Part shown: positions 27,702 to 34,447 of the stretch, in pieces | Layout of the letters: each line of letters opens with the position of its first letter | Position numbering within the stretch: the stretch's first letter is position 1 | Assembly: GCF_026540855.1 (NCBI RefSeq) | Contig: NZ_JALNUP010000002.1 | Span: 62,001-126,000, forward strand | Direction: 5' to 3' | Source: Sphingomonas sp. GC_Shp_5 | GTDB taxonomy: Bacteria; Pseudomonadota; Alphaproteobacteria; Sphingomonadales; Sphingomonadaceae | DNA: 64,000 nt | Notes under the pieces: model-generated | Databases searched by the model: none | What the model saw: only the letters and a program-made list of their open reading frames with translations | Told to the model about the DNA's origin: nothing | Program-made: the position numbers and the translations under genes

Positions 27702-28771
27702 AGCGTGCGGGTAACTTTGCTCAGGTGCGACGGTGCGTCCGGGTTCAGCCCGCGGGTGAGCGCGAGCGTGTTCGCCATCCGGTAGAAACTCTGGATCATC
27801 AAGATTGGCTCGATCGCGGCCGCCGCCGCGAGCGCCGGCGGATCACCGGCACCGTCGAGCGCCGCATCGGCGAGGCTGACGCGGGCGCCGCGGCCGGCGA
27901 ACTCGCTCGCCGCCTCGCGGACGCTGTCGCCGGCGCGATCGGAGGTGGCGAGCGCGAGCAGCGGGAAGCCCTGGTCGACGATCTGCATCGGGCCGTGGCG
28001 GACTTCCGCGGCGCTGAACGCCTCGGCGTGGAGCGCGCAGGTCTCCTTGAGCTTGAGCGCGGCTTCTTGGGCTATGCCCAGCCCGAGCCCGCGGCCGATC
28101 ACGAACAGATTGTCCGCGGTGCTGAGCGACGCCGTCACTGACGACCAGTCGAGCGCCCAGGCGCGACGAAGCTGCACCGGCAGATCGGCGATCGCGGCCT
28201 GCAGCTCGTCATCCTGCGCCCAGGCGGCGGTCAACGCGGCGAGCGCCGCCAGTGCGGCAATATAGGATTTGGTTGCGGCAACCGATCGCTCCGGACCCGC
28301 CCGGAGGCGGATCAGCGTGTCCGCTGTCGCGGCCAGCGGCGACTCCTCGTCGTTGACCAACGCCACCACATGCGCACCGGCGCGCTGCTGGGCGTCCACC
28401 ACGGCGAGCAGGTCCGGGCTGCGGCCGCTCTGCGAGATGGCGATGCACAGCGTCGCGTCGGCATGGGTGGGTGAGGCATAGACCGAGGCGGTCGAGGGTG
28501 CCGCCGAGGCGACCGGCACCCCGATCAGCGTCTCGATGAGGTATTTGCCGTAGGTGGCGGCGTGATCGGAAGAGCCGCGCGCGCAGGTAACCACCACCGC
28601 CGGCGGTGCCGCACGCAATCGTTCGCCGAGCGCGGCGAAGGCGTCGGCATTGGCGGCAAGCATCCGCTCCACCGCGGCAGCGGACTCGGCCGCCTCACGG
28701 AACATCAATGTGTCGCCGGCGTCCGCCAAGGCAGGTGGAACGTCGGACACGTTATCGATCATCGCAGGCAC
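27698..28771 (-). CDS. nagB-II: SIS-domain glucosamine-6-phosphate deaminase, NagB-II type
   Basis: A 357-residue double-SIS protein related to the isomerase half of GlmS but without the glutaminase domain. It should convert glucosamine-6-P to fructose-6-P and ammonia, replacing classical NagB. CARGSSDHAA, ISQSGRSPDL and ATKSYIAAL form the sugar-phosphate site, KLKETCALHAEAF and EVRHGPM the catalytic region, and the C terminus LTRGLNPDAPSHLSKVTRTL closes the active site as in the family. The first codon is a GTG with GGGGGA about nine bases upstream; an ATG three codons later is the alternative. It is the first gene of the nag operon. Confidence 0.9.
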   Translation of the reverse strand: MPAMIDNVSDVPPALADAGDTLMFREAAESAAAVERMLAANADAFAALGERLRAAPPAVVVTCARGSSDHAATYGKYLIETLIGVPVASAAPSTASVYASPTHADATLCIAISQSGRSPDLLAVVDAQQRAGAHVVALVNDEESPLAATADTLIRLRAGPERSVAATKSYIAALAALAALTAAWAQDDELQAAIADLPVQLRRAWALDWSSVTASLSTADNLFVIGRGLGLGIAQEAALKLKETCALHAEAFSAAEVRHGPMQIVDQGFPLLALATSDRAGDSVREAASEFAGRGARVSLADAALDGAGDPPALAAAAAIEPILMIQSFYRMANTLALTRGLNPDAPSHLSKVTRTL

Positions 28772-28862
28772 GCTCTGTTTCCCCCGGAATGCCGCTTGGA
28801 GCTCTCCCGCCCCGCAGCGTCAGCCGAACTAAGTCATAGATTGGTATTATTCAAGCACCGCT

Positions 28863-29639
28863 TTACGCCGCCTTTAGCATAGCTACGATCTTGGTAACCA
28901 CGCCGACATCGGTGGCGGCCCAGGCGTCGGCGACGAAGCCGAACCGGCGTTCATCAACATCGTTCGGCAGGGCAATAGAGCTGCGGCACGAGGCGTGAAC
29001 CTCGGTGACGCCGGTGCTCAGCACGAGCGGGAGAGTGGTTGGATTGATGCCACTCGCTGCGAGGATGATCACGCGGTCTGCCGCGCGCTCGTGCAAATGT
29101 CGCAGCATCGATGCACCATCCGCCGCCTTGGGTTGCCCGCCCGAGGTGAGAATGCGCTCGAAACCCAAGTCGATCGCGGTCTCGAGGGCCGCTGGCAGGT
29201 CGGGGCACAGGTCGAACGCCCGGTGCAGCGTCAGCGCCAGCGGACGGCCTCGCGCTTCACCCAGCGCGCGTGCATGGGCGATCAGGCGGGCGAGCGCTTC
29301 GGCGTCGAGCCGGCGGTCAGGCTGGAGCGCGCCGATCGCCACCCCCGCGAGGCCGGCCTCGGCGGCGGTGCGGATGTCCTCGGCGATCAGTGCCTGTTCG
29401 GCTGCGGCATAGCCAAAGCCGCCGGCCGTGGGGCGGGCGAGCAGATGCACCGGCACCGGCGCCGCAGCGGCGGCCCTGATCAGCGACAGGGCAGGGGTGA
29501 GGCCGCCGACCGCCAGCGCGGTGCACAGCTCCAGCCGATCCGCCCCGCCGCGCACCGCCGCGCCGATGCCGCCGACATCCTCTACGCAGACCTCGAGCTT
29601 CACCGGCCGATCACTCCCCGCCGCCGCGCTATCACCCAC
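28863..29639 (-). CDS. cutC: CutC family protein
   Basis: A 258-residue TIM-barrel protein with the CutC hallmarks LEVCVEDV, GGADRLELC, GGLTPALSLI, TLHRAFDLC and ILTSGGQPKAA. The name comes from an E. coli copper phenotype later linked to a small RNA (MicL) made from the cutC region rather than to the protein, so the biochemical role is open. Here it follows the glycosylasparaginase stop by one intervening base and is probably co-transcribed with it, next to the GlcNAc operon. A role in handling a sugar or amino-sugar intermediate is a reasonable inference. The true start may be a later in-frame codon nearer VKLEVCVED. Confidence 0.88.
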   Translation of the reverse strand: MGDSAAAGSDRPVKLEVCVEDVGGIGAAVRGGADRLELCTALAVGGLTPALSLIRAAAAAPVPVHLLARPTAGGFGYAAAEQALIAEDIRTAAEAGLAGVAIGALQPDRRLDAEALARLIAHARALGEARGRPLALTLHRAFDLCPDLPAALETAIDLGFERILTSGGQPKAADGASMLRHLHERAADRVIILAASGINPTTLPLVLSTGVTEVHASCRSSIALPNDVDERRFGFVADAWAATDVGVVTKIVAMLKAA

Positions 29640-29640
29640 G

Positions 29641-30648
29641 TCACGCCGCGAACAACGACGCTGCCTTGAGCACGCGGGTGGTGCCCTGCTGATCGGTCAC
29701 GGCATAGGTGAAGCCTGGCAATAGACAGAAGGCACCAATCCTGCCCTTGGTGTCCATCGCCAGAAAGCCGACCTGGACGCCGCGGATCGCATCGCCGCGC
29801 AGGGTGGCGATGTGACGCACGACCTCCTCGCACGCCTGCTGCGGCGTCGCGCCACCGCGCATCGACGCAATCACCCGCGCCGTGCCCGCAATCCGCGTCA
29901 CCTCCTCACCAAGGCCAGTGGACGTCGCGCCTCCGACGCCGCGCTCGACATAGAGGCCGGAGCCGACCTGCGGCGAATCGCCAACCCGGCCGCGCATCTT
30001 GAACGCCATGCCCGAGGTGGTGCATGCACCGGCAAGCCGCCCGATGGCATCGCGCGCGAGCAGCCCGATGGTGTCATGGTCCAGCGCGCCGCCGGGCGTA
30101 TGATAGGGGCGGTTCTCGCTATTGGCCTCCGGCCGGTACTGTGCAGTCTTCAGCCAGTCGCGCCAGGCCTTCTCGGCCTCAGGCGTCAGCAACTTGTCGC
30201 GCGGGAAGCCTTGGTCGCTCGCGAATCGGGTCGCGCCTTCGCCGACCAGCATGGTGTGCGGCGTTTTCTCCATCACCCGGCGGGCGACCGAGATGGCGTG
30301 AATCGTGTCCTCCAGCGCGGCCACCGCGCCGACCCCGCCTGCATCGTCCATGATCACCGCGTCGAGCGTGACATGGCCGTCGCGGTCCGGATAGCCGCCA
30401 TAGCCGACGGAGTGATTGGTCGGGTCAGCCTCCGGCACCATCGCCCCGGCTTCCACTGCGTCGATCAGCGTGCCTCCGGCGCGCAGTTTTGCAAAGGCAG
30501 CCGCGTTGGCAGCGGCGCCGAAATCCCAGGTCGACAGCACTGTTGCGCCTGCTGCCGGAGCGGCAGTGCGCGCCGCCGCCTCGCTTGCAAATGGCAGCAC
30601 ACCGCCGACGGCGCCGATCATGGCCAACAATGATCTGCGGTTGTTCAT
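29641..30648 (-). CDS. Exported N4-(beta-N-acetylglucosaminyl)-L-asparaginase
   Basis: Glycosylasparaginase splits the bond between GlcNAc and asparagine, the last step in taking apart an N-glycoprotein. The ATG at 30648 gives 335 residues with an arginine-containing signal, MNNRRSLLAMIGAVGG...EAAARTAA. The family signature HDTIG is present; Thr193 would become the N-terminal nucleophile after self-cleavage. GRVGDSPQVGSG (220-231) is the substrate-binding stretch seen in lysosomal aspartylglucosaminidase and absent from plain plant-type asparaginases, where the corresponding sequence differs. The signal predicts a periplasmic enzyme. It is divergent from the TonB receptor gene. Confidence 0.9.
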   Translation of the reverse strand: MNNRRSLLAMIGAVGGVLPFASEAAARTAAPAAGATVLSTWDFGAAANAAAFAKLRAGGTLIDAVEAGAMVPEADPTNHSVGYGGYPDRDGHVTLDAVIMDDAGGVGAVAALEDTIHAISVARRVMEKTPHTMLVGEGATRFASDQGFPRDKLLTPEAEKAWRDWLKTAQYRPEANSENRPYHTPGGALDHDTIGLLARDAIGRLAGACTTSGMAFKMRGRVGDSPQVGSGLYVERGVGGATSTGLGEEVTRIAGTARVIASMRGGATPQQACEEVVRHIATLRGDAIRGVQVGFLAMDTKGRIGAFCLLPGFTYAVTDQQGTTRVLKAASLFAA

Positions 30649-30708
30649 CGCGTCCCCCTGTGGGCCCGTCCAGACAGTGGAACCCTGGAACATCCGTAAC
30701 GCAGCTGC

Positions 30709-30763
30709 TTGTCCGGCGCCAGTGGTATGGTCTAATCGCAACATTAGGTCATCATCCATGACC
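30709..30763 (+). promoter_or_regulatory. Candidate receptor promoter with inverted repeats
   Basis: TTGTCC (30709-30714) and TCTAAT (30731-30736) are 16 bases apart, with TGGTATGG in the spacer. Just downstream, GGTCAT-5-ATGACC (30747-30763) is a perfect 17-base dyad, and CTAAT/ATTAG (30732-30746) is another. Both lie in the 215-base gap between the divergent glycosylasparaginase and receptor genes, the right place for an operator serving both. Confidence 0.4.
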
Positions 30764-30863
30764 AAAGGTAACATAAAGGTATTGACGAGTGTAAAAATAT
30801 AGCGAACCTTACCTTTTGAGCCCGAACAAGCGTCATGGCGTAGCGGGCCAGGGGGTATTCATC

Positions 30864-33800
30864 ATGATCTTCAATCAATCGGTTTCCCGAATAGCACTCA
30901 TGTGCGCGTTCACGGTGGCGGCAGTCCCGGCGGCAGCGCAGCAGACGTCCAGCGCTCCTGCCGATGTGGCTGCAGCGCCCGCCGATGCCGGGCAGGGGCT
31001 TGACGTGGCCGATGGCGCCGATCAACGCGCGGCGGCGATCACCGGCCAGCAGTCGGATGACCGCTCGGGCAGCGAGATCATCGTCACCGGCACTCGAATC
31101 GTGCGCCCCAACATCGCCTCGGCCGCGCCGATCACCTCGGTGACCTCGTCGGACATCAAGGCGCAGGCGCCGAACAACATCGAGGAAGTGCTCAACCGGC
31201 TGCCGCAGATCGCGCCCGACAGTCAGCAGAACTACCAGGATTCAGACGGACGCCAGCGCATCAAGCTGCGCAGCCTCGGCTTTGAGCGCACGCTGGTGCT
31301 AGTCGATGGGAAGCGGCTGGGCACGCAGAATGGCGAGGATGCCGGTATCATCCCGGTATCGTTGATCGATCGCGTGGACGTGCTGACTGGTGGTGCGTCG
31401 TCGGTGTACGGATCAGACGCCGTCGCCGGTGTGGTCAATTTCGTGCTGAAGCCCAATTTCAGCGGCATCCGCCTTGATACCAATTACAATTTTTACAACC
31501 ACGCGAACAAGGCCAACATTGTTACCGCGCAAGCAGCGGCGTCCGGCTTTCCGATCAACACCGGCACCGTCAACGACGGCGGTCGCGCCGACATCACGCT
31601 GACTGCGGGTACCGGCCTGTTCGGTGACAAGCTCAACATCTCGGGCTTCGTCAACTACAAGCATGCTGATCTCATCCCGTATGACGCCCGATCAACGGCG
31701 GCGTGCCAGCTCGTCCAGAGCGTAAAGGACGGCCCGCTCAACTGCTCGCTGTCGAGCTATTCGAAGAGCGGCTACATTTCGCCCACCTCGGGCCCGAATG
31801 CCGGCGCTGCCTATATCAACAACCCGGATGGAACGCGGACCTTCGTGCCCTACGGCCCCGGCCCGAACAATGCCGCCAATCCTTACGACAATTACTCGTT
31901 CCAGCGGGCTGATTCCCGCGTGAACGCCGGCGGCTTTGCAACGCTCAAGCTGTCGCCGGAATATGAGGTTTATGGCTCGGCGATCTGGTTCCGCGACAAA
32001 TCCACCAACAACGTGCCCTCGCGCGTGTTCAGCTACACTGCGTACGGATCCACGCCCTATCAGGTGAACTGCAACAACCCGTTCCTGTCGACATCGCAGG
32101 CAACGGCTCTGTGCGGCGGGGTGGCCGGCACTGGTGCGCTGGTGCCGCTCGAGATCCGTTATCGCCTCAACGCGCCCGATCTCGTCGACACCTACATCAA
32201 CACCGGTATTCGTGCGGTCGGCGGCATCCGCGGCAAGGTGGGCGACGCCTGGAGCTATGACGTCGGCGCCGTCTATGCGCGCAACCAGCAGGACTGGATG
32301 CCCGCGACGCTGCCGAGCTTTTCGCGGATCAACGACACGCTTAATGTGGTCAACGTCAACGGTACGCCGACCTGCGTGAGCGGCAATGCCGGCTGCGTGC
32401 CCTTCGATGCGTTCAGCGCCGGCAACGGCGATCCAGCGCTGGTCAATTACATCTCCGGCGGCGTTGATCCGGAGAAGCAGCGGACGGTCGGCATTCTGTG
32501 GGACGTGACCGCCAACATCACCGGCGATCTCGGCAAGTACGGCATCACCTCGCCGTTCGCCGAGGATGGCCTCGCCTTTGCACTTGGCGCCGAATATCGC
32601 TCAGATCGGCAATTCTCGGCGGCTAATGCGGCCTTCCGAGCGGATTACGGCGGCTCGGACGCCGACCTGCGCGAGAGCGTCTATGAGAGCAATATCGAGA
32701 TCCAGGCGCCGCTCGTCCAGCACAAGCGGTTCATCGACGAGCTGCAGGTAAATGGCGGCTTCCGCCTGTCCAAATACGACATCAACCCCAGCAAGTTCAC
32801 GACCTGGAAGATTGAGGGTCTATACGCGCCGATCCGCGACATCGTCCTGCGCGCATCGTTCAACAAGGCTCAGCGCGCACCGACGGTGCAGGAGGCGTAT
32901 CAGGCTACCAACATCAGCTTCAGCAAGCAGGGCGGCTCGCAGAACGATTTCTGCGCGCCCGTGCCGCGGCAGATCGCCGATCCGGCGCACCCAGGCCAGA
33001 CGATCACGATCACCACGCCGCTGGCGTCACGCGAAGTGTGCGCGGCGACCGGGCTGTCTGACGCATTGTACGGCAGCGCGGCTCTGCTGTGCCCGGACAA
33101 TCAGTGCACCGTGCGCTCTGGCGGCTTCACCGCCGATCCAGAGACAGCCTACACGCAAACCTACGGGCTGGTGCTCAAACCGCGCTTCATCCGCGGTCTG
33201 GTGTTCTCGGTTGATCGCTACCGGATCAAGATCAACAACTCGCTCGGCTACAACGATGACAGCTATTACACCGATGGCTGCCTGCGTTCTAACGGCGATC
33301 CCTTCTTCTGCTCGGGCATCGTCCGTGCCGCCAACGGCACGCTATACGCCACCGCCAACACCAACCCGACCAGCGGCTTTATCCGCGCCGGTACCACCAA
33401 CTATTATTTCTCCATCGCCCGTGGCTATGACTTCCAGTCGCAATATGTGCTGGGCTTGGGAGGCGCTGGTCGCCTGGACCTGAGCTTCAATGGCTCGCTG
33501 ACCACCTTTGCGGGCGGGCAGGATTCACCAATCCAGCCGCTGCGCAATTGCGCGGGCTACTACGGCAACGGCTGCAGCCAGCTACTGCCGAAATGGTCGC
33601 ACGGCCTGCGCACCACGTACACCACGCCTGACAGCTTCTTCAGCGCATCGCTGAACTGGCGCTATGTGGGTTCGCTGACGTCGGCGGACAATTCGGGGGA
33701 CCCAGCGATCGGCGGCACCCCGGATCGGGCGCGCACCACCTTCTACCATATCGCGCCGGTGAACTACTTCGATCTCGCCTTCAGCTTCGCGATCGCTAAG

Positions 33801-33959
33801 CAGTTTTCGCTGCGCCTGATCGCGAACAACCTGCTCGACAAGGACCCGCCGATCCTGGCGAACTCGTACGACATCAGCCTGGCACGCAGCAACACTATCC
33901 CCGCGCGCTACGACTCCCTTGGCCGCAACATTGCGATCGGAACGACGATCAGCTTCTGA
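30864..33959 (+). CDS. TonB-dependent outer-membrane receptor, likely for glycan or glycopeptide
   Basis: A 1031-residue receptor. The ATG at 30864 is chosen because GGGGG lies eight bases upstream and it gives a signal peptide ending VPAAAQQ. A TonB-box-like EIIVTGTRI (71-79) and a plug domain follow (NRLPQIAPDSQQN, LVLVDGKRL, LTGGASSVYGSDAVAGVVNF). The rest is the 22-strand barrel, ending in the outer-membrane signature ...IGTTISF with terminal Phe. It is the Caulobacter/sphingomonad type with no SusD partner. Substrate is inferred only from the flanking N-glycan and GlcNAc genes. Confidence 0.88.
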   Translation: MIFNQSVSRIALMCAFTVAAVPAAAQQTSSAPADVAAAPADAGQGLDVADGADQRAAAITGQQSDDRSGSEIIVTGTRIVRPNIASAAPITSVTSSDIKAQAPNNIEEVLNRLPQIAPDSQQNYQDSDGRQRIKLRSLGFERTLVLVDGKRLGTQNGEDAGIIPVSLIDRVDVLTGGASSVYGSDAVAGVVNFVLKPNFSGIRLDTNYNFYNHANKANIVTAQAAASGFPINTGTVNDGGRADITLTAGTGLFGDKLNISGFVNYKHADLIPYDARSTAACQLVQSVKDGPLNCSLSSYSKSGYISPTSGPNAGAAYINNPDGTRTFVPYGPGPNNAANPYDNYSFQRADSRVNAGGFATLKLSPEYEVYGSAIWFRDKSTNNVPSRVFSYTAYGSTPYQVNCNNPFLSTSQATALCGGVAGTGALVPLEIRYRLNAPDLVDTYINTGIRAVGGIRGKVGDAWSYDVGAVYARNQQDWMPATLPSFSRINDTLNVVNVNGTPTCVSGNAGCVPFDAFSAGNGDPALVNYISGGVDPEKQRTVGILWDVTANITGDLGKYGITSPFAEDGLAFALGAEYRSDRQFSAANAAFRADYGGSDADLRESVYESNIEIQAPLVQHKRFIDELQVNGGFRLSKYDINPSKFTTWKIEGLYAPIRDIVLRASFNKAQRAPTVQEAYQATNISFSKQGGSQNDFCAPVPRQIADPAHPGQTITITTPLASREVCAATGLSDALYGSAALLCPDNQCTVRSGGFTADPETAYTQTYGLVLKPRFIRGLVFSVDRYRIKINNSLGYNDDSYYTDGCLRSNGDPFFCSGIVRAANGTLYATANTNPTSGFIRAGTTNYYFSIARGYDFQSQYVLGLGGAGRLDLSFNGSLTTFAGGQDSPIQPLRNCAGYYGNGCSQLLPKWSHGLRTTYTTPDSFFSASLNWRYVGSLTSADNSGDPAIGGTPDRARTTFYHIAPVNYFDLAFSFAIAKQFSLRLIANNLLDKDPPILANSYDISLARSNTIPARYDSLGRNIAIGTTISF

Positions 33960-33967
33960 TCAATCAA

Positions 33968-33994
33968 GGGGCTCGCCGAGAACAGGTGAGCCCC
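33968..33994 (+). terminator. Hairpin after the TonB receptor gene
   Basis: GGGGCTCGCC pairs with GGTGAGCCCC around GAGAACA, nine bases after the stop codon. There is no clear T-run, but the stem is strong and it also faces the convergent pseudo-receiver gene. Confidence 0.6.
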
Positions 33995-34012
33995 ACTTGA
34001 AGGCGCCTCAGT

Positions 34013-34447
34013 TCACATCGCGCGCAAGCGGATGGTCTCTTCAGGCGACGGCGTGGCGGATTCCTGGTCGGCGAGCACGCCGGCAACCCAGTCTGCCACC
34101 TGATAAGCGGCAAAAGGCTTGATCAGCCGCGGCGTACCTGCCTCCGCCACGCCGGAGCGTAGGCTGGGATAGGGCAGCAACAGCAGATAGGGCACGCCGC
34201 GGCGCTGCAATGCGGCAGTGAGGGGTGCTGCAGCCGCCACCGAGGGCTGACCGATCACCGCGGCGGTCAGCTGAGGCTCGCTGTCGAGCGCCAGTTGTGC
34301 GGCAGTCAGCTCGGCAAAGGGACCGAGCACCTGCACCCCACGGGCGCCAAGCGTCGCCGAGACATAGCTTGCCTCGAACGCGTCCGCGTCCGCCACCATG
34401 ACGACGGCGTCCATCTGTGGCACGTCGCTCACGCTCCCGACACTCAA
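34013..34447 (-). CDS. CheY-like receiver protein lacking the phospho-acceptor aspartate
   Basis: A 144-residue single-domain protein with receiver-like order: MVADADAFEA (acidic pocket), TAAVIGQPS where the phosphorylated Asp should be, YLLLLPYPS, and RLIKPFAAYQVADWV with the conserved Lys-Pro. The acceptor Asp appears replaced by Gly, so it probably senses or binds without phosphorylation. The start is a TTG that overlaps the stop of the upstream glycosyltransferase-mutase gene (TTGA), suggesting coupled translation; an ATG 11 codons later would also work. Role unknown, presumably linked to the glycan genes it is coupled to. Confidence 0.6.
   Translation of the reverse strand: MSVGSVSDVPQMDAVVMVADADAFEASYVSATLGARGVQVLGPFAELTAAQLALDSEPQLTAAVIGQPSVAAAAPLTAALQRRGVPYLLLLPYPSLRSGVAEAGTPRLIKPFAAYQVADWVAGVLADQESATPSPEETIRLRAM

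Noticed and set aside
28863..29639. CutC as evidence for a copper resistance island.
   Set aside because: No copper ATPase, oxidase or chaperone gene is nearby and the neighbours are all glycan genes.
30782..30803. TTGACG plus TATAGC upstream of the TonB receptor as its promoter.
   Set aside because: The boxes are only about 10 bases apart, too close for sigma-70; the 30709/30731 pair is better spaced.
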